From positions 2,790,001 to 2,854,000 of the forward strand of contig NC_008228.1 of the NCBI RefSeq assembly GCF_000014225.1: a DNA stretch of 64,000 bases, in the 5' to 3' direction. Each line of letters opens with the position of its first letter. Within the stretch, counting starts at the first letter, position 1. The notes under the pieces were generated by a model. That model had not been told where the DNA came from. It ran no database searches and was given only the letters and a program-made list of their open reading frames with translations. This DNA is from Paraglaciecola sp. T6c. Lineage in GTDB: Bacteria; Pseudomonadota; Gammaproteobacteria; Enterobacterales; Alteromonadaceae. Positions 32,118 through 40,701 of the stretch are shown here, in pieces. Position numbers and translations under genes: made by a program.

Positions 32118-34415
32118 TTAAAAGAAATGGTAGCTCATTTGCAGTTTAATCGTACGCTGCGTATTCAATGTTTCCGAGGTAATACCTTGATCGCCCGTAG
32201 GCGCACCTAAAATAGCACCTATGGGTGCCGCCGGCGGTCCGCTAAAATCACTCGCCCGTTCATTTGTGAGATTCTGCGCTACCAACATCACTTCCCAAGT
32301 ATCGTCGTTAGAATATAAACCTAGGGTAAAATCTAGCGTGGTTAAACTATCAGACGCGTAAGTTTCATTTATTTGACTGAACATGCTATCTCGGTAGCGC
32401 ACAGAGCCGCTCGAACGCAGATGCATATCCCAAGACTCGAGTTCATTGGTGTACAAGTAACCAATATTACCTGTCCACTTTGGCGCTTGCGCTAAATCGC
32501 TGCCATCCTCTTTGTGCGTTGAATCAGCAAAGGCGAGTGCTCCATTTATTTGGATATCTTGGGTAACTTGCCATTTACTGTCAATCTCAAACCCTTTCGA
32601 TTTCACATCTGTGTTTTGAGTAATAAAACTGGCACTGGCGCCTGTGACTAAAAATGAGGTTTCTTGAAAATCATCAATGTCTGTATAAAATAAAGCAATG
32701 TTAAGGTTCATGCTGTTGTTTAGTAACACCATCTTCGACCCTACTTCATACGTATGTGTTTCTTCTGTTGCCACTCGCGCCCCGCCATCTTCAACATTTA
32801 ACGACGGATTGGCACTGCTCACTTCAGCAGATTCTGCGAATCCCCCTGTCTTGCTCCCTACCCCATAAGAGCTGTAAACAACGGTATTATCAGACCATTC
32901 GTATTTCACGCTGACATTACCGTTTAAAAAACTATCATCAAATGTTAAGTCAGACTCAAACGGAGGATTTACCACCGTATTCCAAAGCGTAGCTAGCTCG
33001 CCTTGAACGCGATCAAACTGCACATCTTTACTTTCATCCGTGTAACGTAAACCTCCAGATACCGTTAACTTTTCAGAGAGATAGACATCTGATTGAATAA
33101 ACGCAGACAGCGTGTCTGTTTGCTGTTTGAAATCATTGCCGAAAGACCCATTGAACAACTGCCCTGCGTTATCCGGCGGAAAGTTAGGAGTGTTATAAAA
33201 TTGCTCCTCTAAAGAATCCCAATCGCTCTCAAAGTAAAAGAGACCCATCATGTAATCGAAGTCGTCTCTCCCCTCAGACGCTAACCGAAATTCCTGTGAA
33301 AACTGATCATAGGTTTCTGCTCGTTTAAAGTACGTGCTGTAATAGTCAACTTCACCTGTAGTGACATAAGTCAACTCGTCAAAGGCATTGCCAAAATCAA
33401 AGTCGTCATAAAATAGAATGTCGTATTTAGCGTAAGAGGTAATTGAGGTTAGCGTAAAATCATCCAGACTTTTTTCAACGGTTAAATTATAGGAATCAAC
33501 GGTGGTATCGTGATAACTCTCTTCATTGGGGCACTGTGTACACACCGCGCTTTTGGTGTCATCGAGTTGCGCTTCACCGATGACGGCCAACACGTCGTCG
33601 CTGAAATAATCGCCGTTATCCACAAACTGATAACCGTTGCCGATGCGCTCACTGTCTGAATGTTGATAAACCCCGGTCACAATGATTGAATCTGTGGGCT
33701 CATACAACGCTGTAATGCGCAGACCTGTGTCGTTATCTTCAGGCACGTCTCGCCCAGTGGCCAGATTTTCAACCCAACCGTTTTGATCCACATAATGGCC
33801 AGCAACGCGCACACTAAAATTATCAGCCAATGGAATATCCAGCCCACCATCGACCGTCCAACCATCATTTACGAATTCCCGAGCCACCTTTATATTCCCT
33901 TCAAACACATCACTGGGCTTTTTAGAAATAACACTTATGGCGCCCAAACTGGTATTTTTACCCAGTAGCGTACTTTGCGTACCTTTAATGACCTCAATGC
34001 GCTCTACATCAAAAAACGCCGCTGAGTACATACGCCCTTTTCCAACGAACATACCGTCTTGAAATAAGGCAACCGATTGATCAAAAGACTGTGTGCGAGC
34101 AGGCGTGCCTAACCCGCGCAAAGTCAGCGCTAAGCCGTCATCAGGCGCGCGAGAAAACACCATGCCCGGCACTAAATCCGCCATCTCGAACAAGTCATCG
34201 ATGCCATATTCATCAAGCAGGGCGCCAGAAACAGCGGTTACCGTGGCAGGTACTTCTTGTAACGTTTGTACCCGCTTCTGAGACGTGATTTCAATCACTT
34301 CTAGTGCAGGCCCACCTTGCGTTTCAACGTCTGGTGTTTGGCCAATCGCAATCGGCGAGATAGCGCCTGCAAAAACCGTCAATAAACTCGCTGTTATTTG
34401 ATTAATTCTTATCAT
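32118..34415 (-). CDS. TonB-dependent outer-membrane receptor
   Basis: 765 residues. A signal peptide (to about 25) is followed by a TonB-box-like ALEVIEITSQKR, then the plug domain (about 50-165) with VPATVTAVSG and RIEVIKGTQSTLLGKNTSLGAISV, and a 22-strand barrel ending in aromatic YHFF. No N-terminal signalling extension for a sigma/anti-sigma pair is present. Substrate uptake is energised by TonB-ExbBD. It is divergent from the BKACE catabolic operon across a 323-bp gap, so it likely imports that operon's substrate rather than iron (inference). Confidence 0.95.
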   Translation of the reverse strand: MIRINQITASLLTVFAGAISPIAIGQTPDVETQGGPALEVIEITSQKRVQTLQEVPATVTAVSGALLDEYGIDDLFEMADLVPGMVFSRAPDDGLALTLRGLGTPARTQSFDQSVALFQDGMFVGKGRMYSAAFFDVERIEVIKGTQSTLLGKNTSLGAISVISKKPSDVFEGNIKVAREFVNDGWTVDGGLDIPLADNFSVRVAGHYVDQNGWVENLATGRDVPEDNDTGLRITALYEPTDSIIVTGVYQHSDSERIGNGYQFVDNGDYFSDDVLAVIGEAQLDDTKSAVCTQCPNEESYHDTTVDSYNLTVEKSLDDFTLTSITSYAKYDILFYDDFDFGNAFDELTYVTTGEVDYYSTYFKRAETYDQFSQEFRLASEGRDDFDYMMGLFYFESDWDSLEEQFYNTPNFPPDNAGQLFNGSFGNDFKQQTDTLSAFIQSDVYLSEKLTVSGGLRYTDESKDVQFDRVQGELATLWNTVVNPPFESDLTFDDSFLNGNVSVKYEWSDNTVVYSSYGVGSKTGGFAESAEVSSANPSLNVEDGGARVATEETHTYEVGSKMVLLNNSMNLNIALFYTDIDDFQETSFLVTGASASFITQNTDVKSKGFEIDSKWQVTQDIQINGALAFADSTHKEDGSDLAQAPKWTGNIGYLYTNELESWDMHLRSSGSVRYRDSMFSQINETYASDSLTTLDFTLGLYSNDDTWEVMLVAQNLTNERASDFSGPPAAPIGAILGAPTGDQGITSETLNTQRTIKLQMSYHFF

Positions 34416-34667
34416 TTCTATGTGCCCGTCCTGTTACTTTTATATTTGTGACTCGCTCTAAGTAGTGCAATTCAACCACCATGCGATATGAGTGTACCGA
34501 TCAATTTTTAAACTACAGACAGCTTCACACCGTGTCAAATAAATGTATATTTTTTGTTAAAAACAATAACTGGCGCACTAGAACACCATCCAAAACCTTT
34601 ATCAAACAACTGATAAATAAGATAAATTCTTTAAATTAACAGTCTGGAACACTAATTTAACTATTCG

Positions 34668-34718
34668 TTGACATATAAAAAATTCGTTGTTAATCTCAAT
34701 TTTCGATACAGATGTACC
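34668..34718 (+). promoter_or_regulatory. Sigma-70 promoter with overlapping candidate IclR operator
   Basis: TTGACA at 34668-34673 and TAATCT at 34691-34696 are spaced by 17 bp, a near-consensus sigma-70 promoter for the catabolic operon starting at 34739. GATACAGATGTACC at 34705-34718, an imperfect palindrome right at the expected transcription start, shares the GATACA half-site with the palindrome before the iclR gene. The remaining part of the 323-bp gap (34416-34667) holds no gene and should contain the receptor promoter. Confidence 0.65.
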
Positions 34719-34738
34719 ACATAGTGAATAGGTGAGAT

Positions 34739-35614
34739 ATGAAAATTAATGACATAAAACGAGTACACAGAATTCCAAAAGTTGACATGGATAAAATGAT
34801 CGATGAAGAAAATAAAAGTAACGACACCGGGATGCAGTTTTACGACCTAAGCCATGAATGGGGTTTGGGACAGCCTTGTTGGCCTTACTTTGAAGATGTC
34901 AAAATCGAGCGTCTTCATGGTCATTCTCGTTCAGGGGTTCTGACGCAAAAAATCACCACAGTAATGCATTCAGGTACCCACATTGACGCCCCAGCTCACG
35001 TGGTTGAAGGCACCCCATTTATGGATCAAATGCCACTGCCAAGATTCTTCGGTGCAGGTGTTGTGGTGTCTATTCCCAAGAAAAAGTGGGAAGTCATTAC
35101 AGCTGAAGATCTTGAAAACGTTCGTCCTAAAATACGCGAAGGCGATATCGTTATTATCAATACAGGTTGGCACCATACCTATGCTGATTCTGCTGAGTAT
35201 TATCATTATGGCCCAGGACTGTACCGTGAAGCGGGCGAGTGGTTAGCAAAGAAGAAAGTCAAAATGGTCGGTATTGATGTGCAAGCACTTGATCATCCGC
35301 TGGGTACGGCTATCGGTCCACATGGCACAGGACCTCTTATTCCTCATCTTGAAGACGAGTACCGTGAATTCACCGGCGGTCGTGGCATTAAAGAAGATTT
35401 TCCTGATTGGGAGCCGTGCCATAGAGCCCTGTTGAACAGTGGTATTTGCGGCATTGAGAATGTGGGTGGCGAACTAGACAAAGTCACTGGCAAGCGCTGC
35501 ACTATTGCTGCATTCCCATGGCGCTGGAAAGGCGGCGACGGTTGTATGGTGCGCCTCGTGGCGATGGTTGACCCTAAAGGTGAGTACCGTATCGAGCAAG
35601 GAGACACAGAGTAA
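34739..35614 (+). CDS. Cyclase-family metal-dependent hydrolase
   Basis: 291 residues, PF04199 (kynurenine-formamidase/cyclase) fold. The metal-binding motif HxGTHxDxPxH is complete: His77, His81, Asp83, His87 in MHSGTHIDAPAHV. GIDVQALDHPLG and a C-terminal Glu/His region complete the active site. The family hydrolyses amides, lactones or enol-lactones. It is the first gene of the operon, so it likely acts early on the imported substrate. AGGTGAGAT precedes the ATG. The 125-bp gap to the next gene has no terminator. The true substrate is unknown. Confidence 0.88.
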   Translation: MKINDIKRVHRIPKVDMDKMIDEENKSNDTGMQFYDLSHEWGLGQPCWPYFEDVKIERLHGHSRSGVLTQKITTVMHSGTHIDAPAHVVEGTPFMDQMPLPRFFGAGVVVSIPKKKWEVITAEDLENVRPKIREGDIVIINTGWHHTYADSAEYYHYGPGLYREAGEWLAKKKVKMVGIDVQALDHPLGTAIGPHGTGPLIPHLEDEYREFTGGRGIKEDFPDWEPCHRALLNSGICGIENVGGELDKVTGKRCTIAAFPWRWKGGDGCMVRLVAMVDPKGEYRIEQGDTE

Positions 35615-35739
35615 ACAGGTCGAAACCGCGGGTTTATCTGTCATGCATATAAATCCGCGATGTCTCCCGATTTTGTTTTCCGATGCTATTTCCAGATGCA
35701 ATACCTTTCTGATTCAGTACATCCAGCAGGAATAAGACT

Positions 35740-36651
35740 ATGTTCTCCTCATCTCACATTACGGTTATTGGCGCAGGGCTTATGGGCTGTGGCATCGCGC
35801 AAGTATTTGCCAACAAAGCAATACAAGTCACCTTGTACGATCCGATTGAAGGTGCTCGCCAAACCGCAAAACAAAAAATTGCGGCCAATTTGACCGCCCT
35901 ATCCCAATCCTTGAGTACGCTCGATTTCATTCACATCAGCGACGACTTAGAGACCGCCGTCGCCGATGCCGATTTTGTGATTGAAGCGGCGCCCGAAAAA
36001 CTACCGTTAAAGCGACAGATATTTACAGATATTCTGCGTCATGCACGACCAGACACCATTCTGGCCAGCAACACATCCGTGATCCCCATCAAGGAGATCT
36101 TTGAAGGCTTGGACTGTAATGAGCGGATCGTAGGTTGCCATTGGTGGAACCCACCTTATTTAGTGCCGCTTGTAGAAGTAGTACAAAGCGAACAGTCGTC
36201 TCTGGCCACGGTTGAAAGCATGATGTCGCTGTTAGCCTTCGCGGGGAAAAAACCAGTACATATCCATAAAGACGTTCCAGGTTTTGTAGGTAATCGCATG
36301 CAGCATGCCTTATGGCGAGAAGCAATAGCGCTAATTAATGACGGGGTATGCACGGCCGAAGGTATAGACACAGTCGTGAAAAATAGCTTTGGTCTGCGAA
36401 TGCCCGTGCTTGGCCCAATTGAAAATGCCGATTTGGTAGGCCTGGACTTAACCTTGGACATTCATAATGTCATTTTGGCCAGCATCAACCGCGATACCGT
36501 CCCTTCTGACATCCTTAAAAGCAAGGTTGAAAAAGGTGAATTAGGAATAAAAACCGGCCAAGGCTTTAAACGTTGGACTGACGAAAGCGCCCAAACCCTG
36601 CGAGAAAATCTGAGCAAATATTTAGTCAATACCGTGAATTCTAAAGGATAA
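35740..36651 (+). CDS. 3-hydroxyacyl-CoA dehydrogenase family protein (3-hydroxy acid dehydrogenase)
   Basis: 303 residues, the length of single-function 3-hydroxyacyl dehydrogenases. NAD motif VIGAGLMGCGIAQVF at the N-terminus; catalytic region includes GCHWWNPPYLVPLVEVV and the C-terminal dimer domain VPGFVGNRMQHALWREA. The HWWNPP form, in place of the HFFNP seen in beta-oxidation enzymes, is like that of carnitine dehydrogenase and lambda-crystallin relatives that act on free hydroxy acids. With a BKACE gene 3 bp downstream, the likely reaction is oxidation of a 3-hydroxy acid to the 3-keto acid that BKACE cleaves. Confidence 0.9.
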   Translation: MFSSSHITVIGAGLMGCGIAQVFANKAIQVTLYDPIEGARQTAKQKIAANLTALSQSLSTLDFIHISDDLETAVADADFVIEAAPEKLPLKRQIFTDILRHARPDTILASNTSVIPIKEIFEGLDCNERIVGCHWWNPPYLVPLVEVVQSEQSSLATVESMMSLLAFAGKKPVHIHKDVPGFVGNRMQHALWREAIALINDGVCTAEGIDTVVKNSFGLRMPVLGPIENADLVGLDLTLDIHNVILASINRDTVPSDILKSKVEKGELGIKTGQGFKRWTDESAQTLRENLSKYLVNTVNSKG

Positions 36652-36654
36652 ACC

Positions 36655-37587
36655 ATGAAAAAGAACAAAAAGGTCATTATTACCTGCGCAGTAACTGGCG
36701 CAATGCACACCCCAACCATGTCGGATGCCCTGCCATTTACCCCAGAAGACATCGCCCAACAATCTGTTGATGCCGCACAAGCCGGTGCATCCATTATTCA
36801 TTTACACGCACGTAACCCGGAAACGGGGGAACCCACGGGCGACCCAAAAGTATATGAGCAGTTTTTACCAGTGATTAATGAACGCACCGACGCAGTCATC
36901 AACCTGACTACAGGCGGTAGCCCTACCATGACGGTTGAAGAACGTTTGTGGGCGGCAATGGAAGTTAAACCTGAAATGTGTTCGCTGAATATGGGCAGCT
37001 TAAACTTCGCCATGTTTCCCCTCGCAGACCGTTATAAGTCTTGGAAGTACAGCTGGGAAGAACCCTATGTTCGTAACAGCGATGACTTTATTTTTCGTAA
37101 TACCTTTCGTGATATCGAGAAAATCATGAACATCATGGGCGACCACGGAACCAAATTTGAACATGAATGTTATGACGTGGGACACCTTTATAATCTGGCC
37201 TATTTTGCCGATCGCGGCTTAATCAAACCGCCATTCTTCATTCAAACTATATTCGGCATTATGGGCGGTATTGGCGCAGATGAAGATAACCTAATGTTCA
37301 TGCGCAAAACGGCTGACAAATTGTTCGGTGACGATTACCACTGGTCCGTTTTAGCGGCAGGTAAAAATCAGATGCCTTTCTCTACCCAAGCCGCTTTAAT
37401 GGGCGGCAATGTGCGCGTCGGCCTAGAAGACAGCTTGTTTATTGGACGCGGGGAACTCGCTACCAGTAACGCCCAGCAGGTCACCAAAATCAAGCGCATC
37501 CTGAGTGAATTTTCGTTAGAAATAGCCACGCCAGCAGAAGCGCGTCAAATATTGAACCTCAAAGGCAAGGACAACGTCAGCTTTTAA
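36655..37587 (+). CDS. Beta-keto acid cleavage enzyme (BKACE, DUF849 family)
   Basis: 310 residues, standard for the BKACE family whose founder is 3-keto-5-aminohexanoate cleavage enzyme. It is a TIM barrel with zinc ligands in IIHLHARNPETG (HxH) and EHECYDVGH, the substrate-region INLTTGGSPTMTVEER, and GNVRVGLEDSLFIGRGELATS at the C-terminal end. BKACEs condense a beta-keto acid with acetyl-CoA and split it to acetoacetate and a new CoA ester. The start follows the dehydrogenase stop after 3 bp, so the two act in sequence. The side chain of the keto acid cannot be predicted by eye. Confidence 0.94.
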   Translation: MKKNKKVIITCAVTGAMHTPTMSDALPFTPEDIAQQSVDAAQAGASIIHLHARNPETGEPTGDPKVYEQFLPVINERTDAVINLTTGGSPTMTVEERLWAAMEVKPEMCSLNMGSLNFAMFPLADRYKSWKYSWEEPYVRNSDDFIFRNTFRDIEKIMNIMGDHGTKFEHECYDVGHLYNLAYFADRGLIKPPFFIQTIFGIMGGIGADEDNLMFMRKTADKLFGDDYHWSVLAAGKNQMPFSTQAALMGGNVRVGLEDSLFIGRGELATSNAQQVTKIKRILSEFSLEIATPAEARQILNLKGKDNVSF

Positions 37588-37678
37588 TGCTGTCTGGCCA
37601 TATTCAGGCGCGTGAGTGAGTCTCCCCCGCCTCATTTTATAAGAACGTTAGTCATATCAATGACAGCAGGTGCAACAA

Positions 37679-38023
37679 ATGAATGTAACCAAATTAGAAG
37701 ACGCCATGCCTTATCAGGCCCCGGGGCATTTCGATGTTTGCGGCCTTCGCTTACAAGGCTGGGATGCAAGTGACACAGAAAATTTTTGGGTAGGACTTTC
37801 ACACTTTTTGCCCGGCGGCGGTGCACAAGGAGATGTATCCCCACTAGAGAAAGTTTACGTCGTGCTTGAGGGCTCAGTCAGTATTACTCACGACAATAAA
37901 GAGGTCATTTTGGGGCCTTTAGACAGTTGTCGTATTCCGCCTAATGCCAAGCGGACACTTATCAATAAAACCAATAATACGGTCAGCATGTTAGTGATCA
38001 TGCCTTATCCGGAGAATAAATAA
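37679..38023 (+). CDS. Cupin-domain protein
   Basis: 114 residues from the ATG at 37679 (GTG at 37670 is an alternative). Small single-domain cupin: LPGGGAQGDVSPLEKVYVVLEG forms motif 1 in degenerate form (no H-x-H), and LGPLDSCRIPPNAKRTLINK forms motif 2. Lost metal ligands argue against a classical dioxygenase. Its stop overlaps the next ATG by one base. It may be an isomerase, lyase helper or ligand sensor of the pathway. Confidence 0.85.
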   Translation: MNVTKLEDAMPYQAPGHFDVCGLRLQGWDASDTENFWVGLSHFLPGGGAQGDVSPLEKVYVVLEGSVSITHDNKEVILGPLDSCRIPPNAKRTLINKTNNTVSMLVIMPYPENK

Positions 38024-38823
38024 TGAATAACTATCTTACGAATCCAGCCAGCCTGTTTGATTTAAAAGGAAAGGTCGCGCTTGTTACGGGTGCAACTGGT
38101 GCATTTGGTCAAGTTGCCGCTCGCGTGATCGGCAATTCTGGGTGCAACCTGTTACTAACAGGTGGCAACAAAGAGGCGTTGGAATCACTGGCAGAATCCC
38201 TAAGGCAAGAAGGAATACATGTTGCCACACGTAACACTCGTCCAAGCACCGAACAAGAATGCGATGCCATGGTCGAACAAGCGGTTTCTACCTATGGCAA
38301 GCTCGATATTCTAGTGGTGGGCTCTGGTGTAAATGACGTAGATCCCATTCAAGATTTAAGCACCGAGCGTTGGCAAAAAGTGATGGACGCCAACGTGCGG
38401 GATTCTTGGCTGTTATGCAAAGCCGCGGGTAAACAGTTCATGAGCCAGGGCGGCGGCGGCAAAGTCGTATTGGTTTCATCTGCGCGAGGTAAGCTTGGAC
38501 ATCCTGCGGGTTATTCAGCGTACTGCCCATCTAAGTCGGCGGTTGACGGCTTAACCAGAGCATTGGGCTGCGAATGGGGCAAACACAACATTACCGTGAA
38601 TGCTATCGCCCCCACCGTATTTCGCTCGAACCTAACAGCCTGGATGTTTGAAGACAACGAGCCAGGCAAAAGTACCCGAGAAAATATTCTCGCTCGCATT
38701 CCTATGGGCCGCTTGGGTGAGCCAGAAGACCTTGCCGGTCCCCTGCTCTTTCTTGCATCAGACGCATCGAGCTTTCATACCGGACACGTAATTTACGCAG
38801 ACGGCGGTTACTCAGCAGGTTAG
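38023..38823 (+). CDS. Short-chain dehydrogenase/reductase
   Basis: 266 residues, classical SDR. Cofactor motif TGATGAFGQVAA (TGxxxGxG), Ser in VVLVSSARGK, catalytic Tyr and Lys in YSAYCPSKSAVDG, and the C-terminal HTGHVIYADGGYSAG. It should oxidise or reduce a hydroxyl/keto group with NAD(P). Translationally coupled to the cupin gene (TAATG). Within the operon it probably handles an intermediate before or after the BKACE step. Confidence 0.93.
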   Translation: MNNYLTNPASLFDLKGKVALVTGATGAFGQVAARVIGNSGCNLLLTGGNKEALESLAESLRQEGIHVATRNTRPSTEQECDAMVEQAVSTYGKLDILVVGSGVNDVDPIQDLSTERWQKVMDANVRDSWLLCKAAGKQFMSQGGGGKVVLVSSARGKLGHPAGYSAYCPSKSAVDGLTRALGCEWGKHNITVNAIAPTVFRSNLTAWMFEDNEPGKSTRENILARIPMGRLGEPEDLAGPLLFLASDASSFHTGHVIYADGGYSAG

Positions 38824-38901
38824 CATGGTGATCAAATTGCCATGTTGGGCGACCTTACCGGACGCCCACACCCAGACTGTTAATAATAAGAAGAGCTATT
38901 T

Positions 38902-40371
38902 ATGAAAACCAGCATGTTGTTCATTGTTTTACTTTATGAAATTGTCACTATCTGCGGCGTCGCCCTTTGGTTGAAACGCGGAAAAAGTCAATCCACGCAT
39001 AATGACAGTGAGTTTGCACTAGGTGGTCGCAGCCTACCTGTGGGAGTGGTTGCGGCCACCATGGCACTGACCGTGCTGGGTACAGCACATATATTAGGCG
39101 TGTTTGAAATGGTTTGGGGAGTGGGTGCAGCTGCTATTTGGTTTAGTATCGCTCATGTAATTTTACTGGTTGTGGTGTGTTACAGCACTGGGTTGTGGGT
39201 GCGCCGTCTTAGAGTGACAACAGTGCCAGAACTGCTAGAGCACCTTTTCGGCAAAGGGATCAGAGTGCTCGTTTCCTGCGTTATGGCCGGGATCATTTTT
39301 GGTATTCTAACCATAGAGACTCAAGGGCTTGGCATCATCATTAATGCGATGACAGGCTGGGGTATCACCAATGGGGCCATAGCGGGTGGGGTTATCGGCA
39401 TATTCTACGTTGTGCTAGCGGGTATGAAAGAAGTCGGTTGGATCAACCTCATCAATGCGGTTGTTATGTATGTCGGGCTTATTTTAGCCACAATTTTTAT
39501 GGCCTTGCGTCTACCTGGCGGTAATTTTGATTCAGTGGCTGAGCATTTTGTATCACAAGACATGGATTACATGATATCCGTTTTTGGCAACTCACAAATT
39601 TTGATGACCTTTACCCTGGGCATGGTGGTTGCGGTACTGTTTAGCCAATCAGTGAATCAAATGCTATTACAAACGGCCATGTCCGCCAAAGATGAGAAAA
39701 CGATTAAAAAAGCACTGTGGATAGCAGCGCCCGTTAATGGTTTATTTGGTGTTTTTGCAGTGGTGCTGGGCCTTACCGCGATGACTATTCCTGAATTTGC
39801 CGAACTCGGGCCGAAAAAGGCCGCCACCCAAATGTTAGTAGAATACCTTCCTCCTTGGTTAGGAGCATTACTGTTAGCGTCATTTCTAGCAGCCATTTTA
39901 TCGACTTTCGCTATGACAGCACTCAGCCCAGCCACTATTTTTAGTAATGATATTTATAAGGGGCTATTTAAACCTGACGCGACCGAAGCGCAAATGACCA
40001 AGGTGACCCAGATTGCGATTGTGGTATTGGCCAGTATTGCTATCGCGGTGGCATCATTTTTACCGCCTATATTAGCCGCAATGACCTGGTTATTTGCCTG
40101 GTTAATACCCGTATTCTTCATCATCATCTACGGCTTGTTCTGGCAGCGCAGCGCACTGGCGGCACTCATTACATTGGTCACCGTGTGGGCGGGCAATTTT
40201 TTATGGTCTTTTTCAGATATTGCTTTGAACCTTGGATTACTCAAGAGCAATGCAGTTATGGCGTTGACCGCCTCTATCGCAGTGGGATGTGTGGCAAATC
40301 TTCTGATTAAAGGTGAAAAAGCTTACTTCAAAAGCCAAACTTACCTTGACCTAAAAACAACAAGTAATTAA
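38902..40371 (+). CDS. Sodium:solute symporter (SSS family)
   Basis: 489 residues with about 13 membrane helices, in the SSS family (LeuT-like fold). The segment FALGGRSLPVGVVAATMALTV is the family's first unwound helix region, and LASFLAAILSTFAMTALSPATIFSNDIYK carries the conserved Ser/Thr sodium-site region of helix 8. It imports the operon's substrate, or a part of it, across the inner membrane. Two tiny membrane-protein genes follow directly, as seen with some SSS transporters that have small accessory subunits. Confidence 0.93.
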   Translation: MKTSMLFIVLLYEIVTICGVALWLKRGKSQSTHNDSEFALGGRSLPVGVVAATMALTVLGTAHILGVFEMVWGVGAAAIWFSIAHVILLVVVCYSTGLWVRRLRVTTVPELLEHLFGKGIRVLVSCVMAGIIFGILTIETQGLGIIINAMTGWGITNGAIAGGVIGIFYVVLAGMKEVGWINLINAVVMYVGLILATIFMALRLPGGNFDSVAEHFVSQDMDYMISVFGNSQILMTFTLGMVVAVLFSQSVNQMLLQTAMSAKDEKTIKKALWIAAPVNGLFGVFAVVLGLTAMTIPEFAELGPKKAATQMLVEYLPPWLGALLLASFLAAILSTFAMTALSPATIFSNDIYKGLFKPDATEAQMTKVTQIAIVVLASIAIAVASFLPPILAAMTWLFAWLIPVFFIIIYGLFWQRSALAALITLVTVWAGNFLWSFSDIALNLGLLKSNAVMALTASIAVGCVANLLIKGEKAYFKSQTYLDLKTTSN

Positions 40372-40392
40372 CATAAAATTTACAGGTGACTT

Positions 40393-40488
40393 ATGTTTTG
40401 GAGCATATTTTCTACAACCCTTGTGATCATCGCACTCATTTTGGTGTTAGGTACTTTGGTCGCAAAATTTCTCAGTGAGTCTAATTAA
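40393..40488 (+). CDS. 31-residue single-helix membrane peptide, possible symporter accessory subunit
   Basis: Encoded 21 bp after the symporter stop, with AGGTGA four bases before the ATG. The peptide MFWSIFSTTLVIIALILVLG continues to a short polar end (FLSESN). It is a single hydrophobic helix. Too short for standard gene calling, but the good ribosome-binding site, its place and its match to the 'symporter small accessory protein' idea make it credible. Confidence 0.65.
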   Translation: MFWSIFSTTLVIIALILVLGTLVAKFLSESN

Positions 40489-40514
40489 ATAGACATGACG
40501 ATAAGAGGTGATTT

Positions 40515-40613
40515 ATGGACACAGTAACAACATTCTGGATGGCTGGCGTGGTCTTTATGATGTTCGCATATGGCGCTATCGCGTTAAGTGGCTACGTTAA
40601 ATACAAAAAATAA
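40515..40613 (+). CDS. 32-residue single-helix membrane peptide, second possible symporter accessory subunit
   Basis: AGAGGTGA lies four bases before the ATG, the same layout as the preceding tiny gene 26 bp upstream. The peptide begins MDTVTTFWMAGVVFMMFAYG and ends in the positively charged VKYKK, a typical N-out/C-in single-pass segment. A strong terminator follows, so the operon ends with this gene. Small subunits of this size are known for sodium-coupled transporters, for instance MetS with MetP. Confidence 0.7.
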   Translation: MDTVTTFWMAGVVFMMFAYGAIALSGYVKYKK

Positions 40614-40646
40614 CGCCACCCTATTTCTGGATGGGACACACTTCGT

Positions 40647-40680
40647 AAAAAGGGCGCCATATTGCTATGGCGCCCTTTTT
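40647..40680 (+). terminator. Bidirectional Rho-independent terminator
   Basis: AAAAAGGGCGCCAT pairs perfectly with ATGGCGCCCTTTTT (14 bp, loop ATTGCT); A- and T-runs at both ends make it work in both directions. It separates the catabolic operon from the convergent iclR gene. Confidence 0.95.
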
Positions 40681-40701
40681 GATTGTAAATGCTTTAACCG
40701 A

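Noticed and set aside
32118-34415. TonB receptor as a siderophore receptor
   Set aside because: No siderophore genes, no Fur-box-like sequence noticed and no signalling extension; it is divergent from a catabolic operon.
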